Positions 34,201 through 45,600 of a DNA stretch of 64,000 nt are shown piece after piece. Position numbers and translations under genes: made by a program. This DNA comes from Casuarius casuarius (lineage: Eukaryota; Chordata; Aves; Casuariiformes; Casuariidae), in assembly GCA_003342895.1 (NCBI GenBank), contig PTFA01000024.1:6632580-6696579 (forward strand), given 5' to 3'. Below the pieces are notes generated by a model. That model saw only the letters and a program-made list of their open reading frames with translations. It searched no databases and was not told where the DNA came from. Numbering within the stretch: the stretch's first letter is position 1; each line of letters begins with the position of its first letter.

Positions 34201-37200
34201 CTATCTCTCTGTAGGAATTCTTACAGAATTTGTAATAATTGCTACTTGTGAAGGGTTAATTGCAGCAAGTCTATACCTGATCCACCTCTTTATTGCACTC
34301 TGAGTGGCTCAAGAAGAAAGACTTGTTGAGAAAAACATTGAAAAGTTCAGTATGCAAGTCATTCTGACAACAGTTGATGGGACAGAGTGAATTTGAGCTC
34401 AGAAATGAGAAATAATATGCAGGTAGTGGGACTGTAAATTTTAATGTTGAATAAATGTAATTTTTTGAGTTAAATCCTGTTGATTGCTTCAATTTATTTG
34501 TTTCTTACTATGATCATTATTCTGCCCATTTACTTAAATGACTAGAATTTTGAAGTTGCTTCTGGCAGAAGAATTTGATAGGTGTCTAGCGTGGCAAAGT
34601 GCATACTTGTGTGTGTGTTTGTCCCAAAAGAGCACTCAAAAGACCACTTGAAAAATTAATTTTAGTCATGGCCTGTACAGCTTTTTGTCTATAAAGTGAT
34701 CAGTTGTATAGTGTAAATTCTCAAATAAGCAGTTTGGACGCCTTTATTCATAACTTCTACTTTTAAGGTAAGTGAGATAATGTTACTTCAACGTGGTGAG
34801 CTAAAATGCAAGTAGTTAGCACAATTCCACAGGCATTTAGGTTTGAGCAGCACTAGAATAGTAATTCTTATATGCAAATATCTTAAATATCTTCAGGCAC
34901 TGCATTTCTACTTAAAAATGTTTAAGGAATATATCTGCTGAATTTAAGCAGGGTCCTCACCCTCATCTTTTACTGTCCCCTTCTGTGGGCTATTTAAGAG
35001 CATGTATGTGTTTTAACCAATAATTGCTTTCGCCAAGCCAAACTGTGGAACCCAGGAGTCCTAACCTCTACTTCTCTTCGTAGGTTCAACTGTAAATACT
35101 AGTTCATGGGGAAAAATACCTATTGCCACAGGGTGGCAGCAAGTTTCCAGTCCATCCATCTCAAAGCAAGAATCACTTCTCTCCTGACACCTATGCTCTG
35201 AGTTTCCTATTGTATTTCATGTATATTAGAGTACTTCTGCTTATAGTGATGATAACCGTTGTGAAGTTGTGCTGTTTGTCCTTTTATGTATTTTTTTCTG
35301 TGCTTTTTCTCTGCTCTTGGTGAGAGACAGATGGCTGTAGAAGTGCAGAAAGCCAAATCACTTTAGACCTCTTGATGCAAAGAGTACCAGACAAGTAGAA
35401 CATAGCTTTGCTGACCAACTATGGTTAAGGACAGTGCTTTTTACTATTAAAGTATTGTTGGGGTGGGGGGGAGGGATTCCTTTATGTGCTAGTAGTGTGC
35501 TGATGTAGTTCATTACTGTTGTATACGACTCCAAATTATTGCAGATCTGTTTCTGATTGTTAGCTTTAACCTGTAGGATAACAGCAGTTCCTTGTTGGAA
35601 TGACCCACTGAGGTGAAGAATCTAATGAGACTATGTAGTGTCCATTCATAGCAGAAGTACCCTCATCTGTTATACCTTACTTACGGGGTTTTTTTTTTTT
35701 TTTGCTGATTGCATAATGATTTATTGCATATGATTTGATGCTGATTTCCTTCTATAGCTTACTGAAACTAAGTCTAGATAGCAGAAATAATTCCACCTAT
35801 TAGCTAATGAAACAGTGACCCAGGCTCAAAAAATTTGAAATAACCTGAGTAGTAGAATTCATTTCACACAGAGGATTTCCAGCCAGCCACTTCCTTTTTC
35901 AGACATCTGTGTTAATCTTTCATTTGTTCATGGTGACTCATTCACATAAACCTGTCATACCTAATCACAGTATTCTTTCTGATTCAGCACTAAATGATTG
36001 TATAGAGTGTGGCAAAACTGTGTTTAAATTGGCTTGCTTTGCTGTGAATTCTTTCCTGCCTTGTACTACTTTCACATAAGAGGCTTAAATGCAAACAAGC
36101 ATTTGAATGAGGAGAAAAGGCAAGGTGCTAATGAACTTAATGTTGCCAGATCCTCTGAAGCACATAGGTGGTAGGAATGGGAACCAGTCCCTCCTGCAAG
36201 CTGTCATCCTCCATTTTTGCAAGAGATGTGTAGACTGCAGTCCTGTTCTGCAAATCAGAGCTGTTTGAAGTGTAATGTCAAAGCTTCTTTTCTAGTGAAT
36301 TTTCAGTTAATTGAATATCAAAAACATTTATAAAATACAATACTTAGGTGTAAATAGTAATAAAAACCCCCCTGCTGTTTGGAAACTGTTAAAAAGAGAA
36401 ATCACATTGCTTTCCTTTGAGATTTGTTTCCCAAAATTTTGCCCTTATTGCTCAAGCTGTGAACTGAGATTTCACCAAACAGACTCTGGCAAATCATGCA
36501 GAAATGATTTTGAGAAGTTCCTGTCTACTTGTCCCCGCCATCTGCGACTGCTGCTTCTCCAGCAGATTCGGAAAGTGAGTGCCTGCATCTCAAGTAGTGA
36601 GGGTGAATTTATGTTAAGATGTGTTGTGCACTTAGTTGCTCCAAGAGAGGCACCTGTCATCTTTTGCTGAAAGTCAGGTAACTCCAGCGGTGTGATAAAT
36701 AGCTATATAGTGAGTGTGGGTTTCTTAAACCACCATATCAAGATGAGCTAGAGAGCATCTGCCCATGTTCAAGGGAGTCTGAAATACCTGCTGCAAGGAC
36801 ATTGTGAGCTGCCTTTTAAAGTAGTAGTTTCGTAAAGAACTTCTGGCTTCTACAAATAATTTACAATGTTAAAATTATTTTATAGCCCTTAAACGTCTTT
36901 GGATTTAACAAAGACTTTTGCCTTTCTCATTTGATGGACATGGCCCACAGCAGAACTGTAAAGTAACATAAAGAGACTCAGTGATGGTTGCATATTGCAG
37001 GTTTTGAACCTTTCAAAGAAAATTATTCATGGTGGATCTACACGTGTCATCCTGCATGTTACTGCAATTTGTTCTACCAGGGCATTAGTTAAGTTAATTA
37101 CAACAGTGCTGTGTATAATTTGTTACAACACATGGGCCTAAGAGGAATTGCCCACGTGCACTTCTGAAAATGCAACTCTTAAGACACTGAATTAGAAGCG

Positions 37201-37690
37201 CATTTCCTGGAAAATGGCGCTCTGGGGGGAACCTGCTTGAGCTGAGTCCTGATTTGAGGGAGTTTGGTGCACTGCATGGGCTGTGGCTTCATTCCTGGTT
37301 TGCTAATACCTCTGGCTGTGTTAGCTCAAGGAGTTTCTGCGTTGTCCCTCGCTGTTTAAAGACAGATTGGCGCAGAGCGTGGCCCTCTTCATTCAAGAAA
37401 CTGGTCTCTTGGGCCGGAGATGAGAGGAGAGTGAAAATATATAGAAAATGAGGAATTTTTAGCCTGAGGGTGGATGCCAGGTGCAATATTTGGCCAGCTA
37501 ACACTACTAAGTATTGTATCTGTCCTCATGGCCATCTGCTCTGCCGTTTACTGAAGGTCACTTTTCACAGCCCAGAAGCCTGGGGCGTTTCTCCCGTAAA
37601 CAAAGCCCATGTTTGCAGTTGGTTACATTCATTAAATAGGAGCTAGGAACCACGTTCCCCTAAGGCAGGAGTTCCCTTTGCTGCTGGCTG
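31210..37690. other. Intergenic region between ISCA1 and C9orf153-like gene
   Basis: A+T-rich spacer. Short frames such as 36311-36670 (119 codons, plus) have no recognisable homology. A G run with adjacent T/C tracts lies near 33860-33905 and another G run near 35459-35475. No interspersed repeat is recognised. Confidence 0.6.
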
Positions 37691-37699
37691 CGTAGAAGG

Positions 37700-38280
37700 G
37701 ACCAACCCTCACCCTCCCCTCCTGCGGGAGGGGCGGAGAAGGAGGACTGGAGCCCACCGGAGACCAGGAGCTGTTGGACCCCCTGAGGCGCCGCCCGCGG
37801 CAGTCATAGCGCCCGGGCTGCCGCTGTCCCAACGGCTCCGCGGCTCACTGCCGCAGCGCCCCGAGCAGGTATTGGCTCCCTGACGCCGCGGTCCCGCCCC
37901 GCGCCACGGGGCGCCAATCAGGGTGCTTCCTTGGCCCGCTGCCCCGCCCCCGCGGCGCGGGCTCTGGGAGAGGGGGAGGCCCGCAGCGCAGGGCGGCGCC
38001 CGGGGCGGCTGCGGCGGGGCTGTGCCGGGGCGCTGCTCACAGAGGTGGCTTCCGCCTCTCCTCGTAACCGCCATGTCGCGCGGGCGGGGCGGGGCGGTGC
38101 CCGGGGCCGTGGTCATAGCGGGCGGGGTGAGGGCGTCCTGCGGGCCCTCGCCGTGGGCAGGAAAGCCCGGAGGTTTCCCCCGCTTGCCCCGGGCTTCCGT
38201 GCGGAAAGGGGAATTGGGGCGAGCGCGCCAGCCACGCAGGGCCGGTGGGGAAACCCGTGCAGCCCCCTTAGAAGGCACTG
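37700..38280 (+). promoter_or_regulatory. CpG island, promoter of C9orf153-like gene
   Basis: G+C-rich and CpG-dense. It holds an ATTGG (inverted CCAAT) at 37871-37875, a CCAAT box at 37914-37918 and several GC boxes (for example around 37945). The first exon of the downstream gene lies within it. Confidence 0.8.
38073..38126 (+). CDS. C9orf153: C9orf153-like exon 1
   Basis: Eighteen codons, MSRGRGGAVPGAVVIAGG, inside the CpG island, with donor GTGAGG. The start has G at -3 (ACCGCCATG). If exon 1 were noncoding, the alternative start is ATG 38751 in exon 2, with a poorer context. Confidence 0.55.
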
Positions 38281-41200
38281 GTGTGTCTTGGCAAAATGTG
38301 ACAAAAAGGAGAGGGAAAATGGTTGTCCACAAGAGTGCAGAGGCCGTAAGGGAGCAGGGCGGTGGTTTATGGCAGGAAAAGGGAAAATGGGGAAATAAAG
38401 AATGAAGCCAAGGGAGAAAAATTTAGTGCTTTAGGGTGAGCTTGGTGTTGGGTGTAGGGTGCCCTTGGCCTGGGAATCATCTCTCAAGGAAAGTGAGAAA
38501 TCCTGCCTTTCCTGAGAAGGTTTTAAACTTTGGTGGGTGAAGATCTGTGATGTGTAACAGAACAGGACCATATTTAACTCCTATGAGCCTGTCTGGGAAA
38601 CACAGGATTGACTCACTCACTTTCTACCTAGTTCAGGACGCTTGTATTTTTGCTGTTCATCCTTTCCTCTTAAGCCTGTTTCTCTATCATTTTCACATTT
38701 TTATGTGCTAATTAGAGTTGCTTTTCTTTTTTCAGCACAGCGAAGGTCCAATGGATCAAGCTAGGAATGATGTACTACCAGAAGATACAGAGCAAAAGAA
38801 ACAATTGTTCTTTCCTGGTTGGAAAGTGAGTACTTTAACAGTGTAACATTAGTTTGTAGGCTTTTTGTCATCTACTTCCTTTAATCTTTTTTTGGTTTTT
38901 TTTTTTTGTATGATGGCTAGATGCCAAATGGTTAGCTAGGTTGGCTACAGTACTGAATGATTATTTGTTCAAAACTATCTTCAGTGTGTATGCTGGCATT
39001 GTCAGAGTGAGAAAATTCTAGACTTTGATGTAACAATGTTGAACAAGAAAATACAAGTGAATTTTTAAGTCGCAAGCACATTCGTGCTGATTTTTATATC
39101 CAAAAAGAATTTGTGTCAGAACTTACAGTAGTTTACTCTTACAAGCTCAGGATTTATGAGCATAGTATTTCAGCTCCTATTGTTTGCCTCTGGTGTGAGA
39201 AAAATAATTATTTGTGATATGTACATAGTAAATATTGAACGATCATTTTGTTTCTTTCTCTGGTGCTGTATGTATCCGTACATTTGGTCACAAGCTCAGT
39301 AAGAGCCAGGTATCTGATTCTGCTTTTTACCTTAGATTCTTTGCACTTCGATGTGCTTTGATCTTAATGGAAGCAGCTTGCTTGTTTTTTCGTTTCATAA
39401 ACTTTGAGTCCTATCTGAATAAACTAAAATGACTTTTTTTTTCAATTCCAATTCAGAAAACAGGCATTCTGCTTTAACTAGTTTCTAATCTAAAAATGCT
39501 GTTTATGTCTATATAGAAAGGCTCAGTTTCTCTGAGTTTCCTGTAACATAACATGACTTGTAATGAATAATATTTGGATCCAATAATAGTGTATGACAGC
39601 AAGCAGATAGCTCATCCTACTTGTTATTTGGGTCATCTTCTTTATAACTTCCTGTAAGGGTTTGGCTGGCACTGGATACTGACATGAGCTACGTAGGATA
39701 CAAAATGGTACAGCTTCCTTAGGTTCCCTTTCTCACCCTTAGTGATCTGTTTTATACAAGTAGCCTTACACATTGTTCCAGACAAATTATGTTTTTAAAC
39801 TAGTTTTGGACAATTTTATTAATCGAGGCATATAGTAGAAATATTAGAGATTTTTCATGGAGTAGTTGACATCTGCAGTCTGTTACAAACATCAGAAAAG
39901 AAACATCTTTACATGATGATACAAAGGCAATTGAAAGTGTTTGCCTTCGTCATTACTGTGGAGCACTGGGGGCACTGCTCATTATATCTCATACGATCAT
40001 GTTGCTCTTATCTTCATCTCTAGCCCTTCATTATTTTCTAGCCTATGTTTAGATTGCAAGATCTTTGTGGCAAGGGTGATTCTTTGGTATTGTGTACAGA
40101 TCAATGGCTACCAAACTGTGACTCTTATCAGAATTCCTGTTTTTTAAAAAATATAAGAAGTAGTATTTGAAAAAGAAAACTTGAAAGTCATCCACAGAGT
40201 TCATTTTTACAGTTCAGGCCATTAATGTGGAAAATGTCCTGTATTTTTTCAGGTGTCAGAATTGTTGTCATCTCTCACAAATACTAAAAATGAGCAGAAG
40301 TACCAGTTAATTTTAGAGCAAACACACATCTCTCTCTTCCATACTATACAGTCAGCAGTAAAATCTAACCACTGGGATACTGCAGCATATGAAGAACAAA
40401 GCTTGTTCTCTGATGAGTCTATTAGTAACAGTTGTTCACGAATAGATGTTGCAAAGGAAAATGCTGAATCACCAAGAACAGAAACGAGAATCCCAGACAG
40501 TTGGTTATCTGAGGACTTCAAACAGCTGTCTAAATCAAAATCAAAAATAACTGTTGCTGGAGGGCACAAAAAATCTTATGTTTGTAACCCGCTGCAAAAA
40601 CTTATACTCCCATATGTGTTTTTGGTCAAAAATTGCCTTCCTATGCCAGTTTCTTTGATCCAACACAAATGTTTGAATGGGGAGATATTATGCAAGAAGC
40701 AACATTTCAGGAAAGAGGAAAAACCCCAGCCATCATCTGAGACTTCTTCCATTTCTAAAGTACACACTTCTGAAGGTGAGCAGTCTGTACTGATATTTAT
40801 TTATGGATGTCTCTGAATAACACATACGGGATTAGCCAGGAGCAACAGAATAAAAATTGAAAGAAGGAAAATAACTGAGATTGAGTTTCAAGAGACAGTT
40901 CCTGAATATGAGAACTAAGATGATATACTCTGAGATCATTTCCAGATAACAGAAGCATGAATTTCTGGGAATTTCCCAAATTTCCATTTGGGAAATGGAA
41001 AAATAGGCTTGTCAAAGCAAAAGTAAACAATTAATCTGCTACATTTATCTAAACCAAATATTTATTTTTCTTAAAAAAAAAACTCGTAACAAATATCTAA
41101 AAGGTAAACAAAATCATGATAGGCATTTGGGAATTTGCTCAGACCCATGGTGTATTATGTTTGGTCCTTGTGCACGGAGTCGAGTAATTCTCCTAAGCTT

Positions 41201-42642
41201 GTCAGTTGCTCCTGACATTGAATTCAGTGAGATTCTTGGCTTGGATATCGGTGGGAGTTGGATCCATATAAACAGTTTTGCTCTGGTTTAAACAAAGCAG
41301 GATTCTCAAATCAATAGTGCTTGAATGTCACCTTGTTGTTAACTCTAACTTTTTAAGAGAAACCCCCCCCCTTTTTTTTTAATGGATTTGCTACAGCTGA
41401 TGGCTTCCATACACAGATGATCTTTGCTCCCACTTGAACAGCAGAGTGGAGAATCTATGCCAAAGCAACACTAACCATATTACTCCCTGCCCCACACCCA
41501 TGTACTTTGGGGCTTTGTAACTGTTTCATATCTTACTCTTCCTCTTTGTGTGTATGTCTAAGAAAAATGCCAGTTTAATGGCACTAAGTGGCCTTCCCGT
41601 TTAACTCAGGAAAAGTTAAAGCCATCTTTATAGCTTCTGAATTCTCAGATATAACCTCAAATCTCCAAGGAACAATTTAGAGGAGACACAATATGGTTTC
41701 TACCATGAGTTACAGTAATTTTGAGGGAGGATACTTTGCGCTTGAAGACTGCCATAGCATCCACTTTGTTATGGTTCTCAAGAGGCAGATGAACATTTAG
41801 GCTGCAGGTTTCAATTGGTTCTCGTGCTTTCTCCATCAAGATGTTCCCTGGAGGCCAACAGCAACAAAATCCTTACCTAGATGACCAATGGGGATTTAAC
41901 ATGGAAACAGGATGAAACAGGGCTGAGCTGAGATAAGATCTATTTTTAATTTCCAATAACAGATGTAACATAGGCAGCATAAGTACAAATGTGTCTTCAT
42001 GGATCTGCCAGCGTTCCACATCCGTGAGGGGATGCAGTCAGTAAGTTTTGATGTCTAGTTGCTTTTTGACCTACTGACTGAAACTGGCAACACGGGTGCC
42101 AAACAGTGGTGGTGGTGATAACAATGTGTGAATTATTTTTCCTCCTGACTTTGTAAGAATTTCTCTACCCATTTCAGTGGGAGCAGGACTAGACCTAGGG
42201 TGCTTAAAAAAAAAAAAAAAATCCCAAACTGGCATTTACTAGTGTGGATACCTCACTTCAGACTTGGGTCTGAACTTCAATTTAAGTTCTAGCACAGGGA
42301 AGTCAGTGTTCTGCCTTGTTACGTTGTACTTCTACTTTTTCTGAGAAACGGTAGTATTACATATATGCTAACATAATATATACCTTATTGCCAGTGTCAG
42401 AAACACCATATGTGTTTTTCCACAATCTGAGGGGACTGCAATGGAAATTGTATAAAAGCATGGTGAAGAGAAAGAAGCCTTCCCAAGCTGTGTGGAGAGA
42501 AGCAAATTACAGATCTTTAAGGATATTAGAGGGAACATCTAAGGAGACAGACTACATTCTCCCTTTGATTTTTAAGGATTCAATAATTGTCTCCGTTTAT
42601 CCTGCATATCCTGTTCTACGTTGTGAATTTAAATGGGAATGA
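38073..42642 (+). CDS. C9orf153: C9orf153-like gene, uncharacterised 304-aa protein
   Basis: Four exons join in phase: 38073-38126, 38736-38825, 40253-40775 and 42395-42642, giving 304 codons and TGA. All sites are GT-AG. Its place and strand between ISCA1 and GOLM1 match C9orf153 in mammals. From memory, the human protein has an ELx5Nx3ExKx4Lx4ISL pattern; here the same spacing occurs at residues 51-76 (SELLSSLTNTKNEQ ... THISL). The rest is not recognisably conserved, and the avian product would be about three times longer than the human one. No signal peptide or membrane segment is visible. Residues 49-222 are Ser/Lys-rich and probably disordered; the last 82 are more hydrophobic and look folded. 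Function unknown. The gene model is firmer than the name. Confidence 0.65.
38736..38825 (+). CDS. C9orf153: C9orf153-like exon 2
   Basis: Thirty codons, HSEGPMDQARNDVLPEDTEQ and on to FFPGWK, in phase 0 at both ends. Acceptor TTTTTTCAG, donor GTGAGT. Confidence 0.7.
38826..40252 (+). other. C9orf153-like intron 2
   Basis: Intron of 1.4 kb in which I recognise nothing further. Intron 1 (38127-38735) begins in the CpG island and is otherwise featureless. Confidence 0.65.
40253..40775 (+). CDS. C9orf153: C9orf153-like exon 3
   Basis: A 523-nt exon open throughout in the frame set by exon 2 (residues 49-222 plus one base). It starts VSELLSSLTNTKNEQKYQL and is rich in Ser, Lys and Glu. Acceptor TTTTTTCAG, donor GTGAGC. 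Confidence 0.8.
40776..42394 (+). other. C9orf153-like intron 3
   Basis: It contains a near-perfect hairpin with an NF-kappaB-like palindrome at 40967-40995 and an A run near 42207. Nothing else is recognised. Confidence 0.65.
42395..42642 (+). CDS. C9orf153: C9orf153-like exon 4 and stop
   Basis: Completes a split Val codon and encodes SETPYVFFHNLRGLQWKLYK through FKDSIIVSVYPAYPVLRCEF, then TGA. The mix of Trp, Tyr and hydrophobic residues suggests a folded C-terminal domain that I cannot assign. AATAAA at 42658-42663 lies only 15 nt after the stop. Confidence 0.7.
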
Positions 42643-42657
42643 CTGCAGCAGACAGCA

Positions 42658-42663
42658 AATAAA
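42658..42663 (+). terminator. Candidate poly(A) signal of C9orf153-like gene
   Basis: AATAAA immediately after the stop codon, implying a very short 3' UTR if used. Confidence 0.5.
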
Positions 42664-45600
42664 ACTGTAAGTGCCTTATGCAATTAAAAAGTTATCATTA
42701 TTTTTAATTATTATTTAGACTGTAGTAGTAGCCTGAAATTGAGCCTGGAGCATAACTTCCTCATGCTGTACAAATAGAGCAGAAAAAAATGACTTTCTCA
42801 CCCAAAGATTTCACTGCTCCTCAGAAATGGAGTAGCTTGAGGGAAATCTAAGCCTTCAGACAAACGGCACATATTTCTTTGTCTCTCCAAGAAAATAACA
42901 GTTACTGTTTGTATGACAAGTATTATGTCTTTCTGTTAATACATAATTCCCAGTTCAGGGAGCGTGGCTCAGTTAACTGCTGTCTGAGATGTCCCTGGGT
43001 CAGATGTGATCCTGAGCGCAGGTCTGTTCCCGGTCAGGCTGCTCACTTACCTAGACAGGTTGTGCCCTGTGCTATGAAATCCTGCCCAGACTGAGGAACT
43101 CAAGTCTGTCCTTCCTCTTCTGTCCTTTCATTTCTCTCGCTCCTTATGTTTTCTTATTCCTTGCTTCTCTTTCTCCATTATCTTCTACCTTCTTTCCAAA
43201 CAATACCTTGTGGGTTTTTTAATCACCTGTTCTCTCACTGTCTGTTCTTTTCAGCCTTCACTCGCAAATGGGCAAATGGCGAGGGGACAGCCCCTCTTTC
43301 AGCTTTCCTTGCCTCAGGGGTGAATTTCCCTGCTGTATTTCTCCCTCCTCTTGCTCTCCTTTCTCCTTTGACCCAATAGGCTCTCCTGTTTTACAACAGG
43401 ATTCCCTCGGTCTGGATTAGAGAGAAGATCTCTGCCAAACACACAGCCCCATCCCTGAGTGTTAGCAACATCTCTGGCTTGCCTGATTGTCAGTTTTGAT
43501 TAGCGTTGGAGGTGTTTTGCCTGTCCACAAAGACTCCCCTCTTTATGGGTGCCAATAACACCCATGGCTGTTCTCTCCAAGCTGCTCAGAGGTCTCTGCT
43601 GCTGGTAGTTGCCTAATTGTGCTCTTCCTCTGTCTTCATCATGCAAGCAGGTGATTCCCTGGAGATACATGTGACTGTTAAACACAGCAGATGAGGACAT
43701 TCATTTCTGCATGGATGAGATACCAAGCCTGGATGAAGCCCTGCTGCACCAGATGGTGCTTAAGAATATATGTGAGGAAAGAGGGCTAATGCTCCCTTAG
43801 CTACCCACCTCTAGTCATTCTCACAGAAATCCCACTTGGTGAGAGCTATGTAAGGATTTCAGATTTACTCTAAAAACTGTAAAGGGTTCTTCTCAGAAGC
43901 AAAAGGAGGTGTGGGAAAGAGCTGTGTGAAAACCTCAGCTGGGTTGTGCTTTGCACGGCTTTATAGTATCACCACCCAGAGGCTTGCAGCTAGGTGGTGG
44001 TGTACTACTTCATGTTACTTTTTTAGTGATCTGAAACCCATCAAAGGCAATGAAAACCCACAGGCTCCGGTGAACTTTGGATTAGAGCTATAAAGCGTGA
44101 AATGGATTTCTTCTGACTTGAGAAAGATAATATTCACTGAGTTTCCTGGCTATTTTCTGATAAAAGCTGTTCCTGCTATAGAATTTTGGTTTGAAAGGAC
44201 ATGTAGTTTGATTCACCAGACATGTACTGCTGGGAGAAAGCACTACTTCTGAAAAATAGCATGCAAAAGAGTGTTAGCTGAAGAAGGATAATAGAAATGA
44301 TTCCTTTAAAAAGAAGGAGATGTTTTAATGTGGTCCAAAGGCAAGACTGTGCTTTAGATTCTAACAGCTCCTGGAGGCTCTGCATCACAAGCCTGATGGA
44401 GGCGTGTTGTCCTCCACAAAGTGATCTACAGAACAATAATGCAGATTCTTTACCTCTCTTTCTTACTGCACCTACTAATGCACTCGCAATGTGCATCTCA
44501 TTTCTATTTAGACCTATTTATATTGCTGGAGTGGAATTTGTAACACAGATTAAAGCATATGTAGATCTTAAAACAAGTGCCTGTAAAAACAAAAGGAAAC
44601 AGCACTGGTAGTGCCTGTGTTTCAGTGGCAGCAATATCATAATGGTTCACTGTCTGTAATTTGCAGGAAAGCAGCTTTCTTGAGCTCTTTGAAGATTTCC
44701 TAGGACAAAACAAGGATTGGTCAATGTCAAGGAGGTCAGTTTAGGCTGTCATTATTTCTGATGCTTAAAATTCATGGATGAGCTTAAACATGTTAAATTA
44801 TTGTAAGAGTCTTTTGAGAAGTTAGTGGAGGGAAAGCAAATGAGAAGCAGCTCTTATTTTTATTTTGTATCAATAGTTTTTTTAAGTAATGCTTGACAGT
44901 GATCGTGTTCTGCATTCATCCACCTGTTCAAAGCCCTCAGTGGGGATTTTACTGGCTATTCCCAAGCTCTCAGAAACAGGCATATGGCAATTCAGGCTGT
45001 GAGCACAAAGAGGGCAGTGTAAGAGAAGGTTGCAAGAACTTTAACAGGGTAATGGACATTCCTGTTTGTTTGTTTCCCAATGCATAGCAAGTAAATGTAC
45101 CTATCTTGTTAGTGTTATCTTGATAAGATACTTGTTTTGTTTCATATTGTTCTCTAAAACTTCAGTTGTGTTAAATGGGTCATGCACATATACACACTGC
45201 TCAGTTATTGACCTCACCAGCTAAAAAGCATTAGAGACACTGTAAAAAACAAATACATGTAGTATAGAGTCTGATCTCCCAAGGTCAGATGGACAGAGTA
45301 TAACAGCTGGAAGCAATATTCAAGAGCTCTTGCCTTTAGTCTCTTTTACTATGCCTTGTAAAACACGTATTGCCTTGAAGCAGATATAAATTATGCTTCC
45401 CTTGATTGGTAAGGGTCTTGCGCGTTGCCAGAGTAGCATGCATGGGGCTACATGTAAATGACTGTCACAGTGGACAGTTATAAATTCTTTGTAATGCAGG
45501 TGCAAGTCTGTTTCTGTGGGTTTTTTTTAAGAGATTACATAGTTTAAAGTAAGAGCCTGCATGTTTCTGAAAAAATGGTAGAGCGTGAAGCATGGCAGAA

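Noticed and set aside
36311..36670. Plus-strand ORF of 119 codons between ISCA1 and the C9orf153-like gene
   Set aside because: No homology recognised, no CpG island or splice context, and length compatible with chance.
37709..38405. ORFs up to 207 codons on both strands
   Set aside because: Composition effect of the CpG island; only the 18-codon exon 1 connects in phase to downstream exons.
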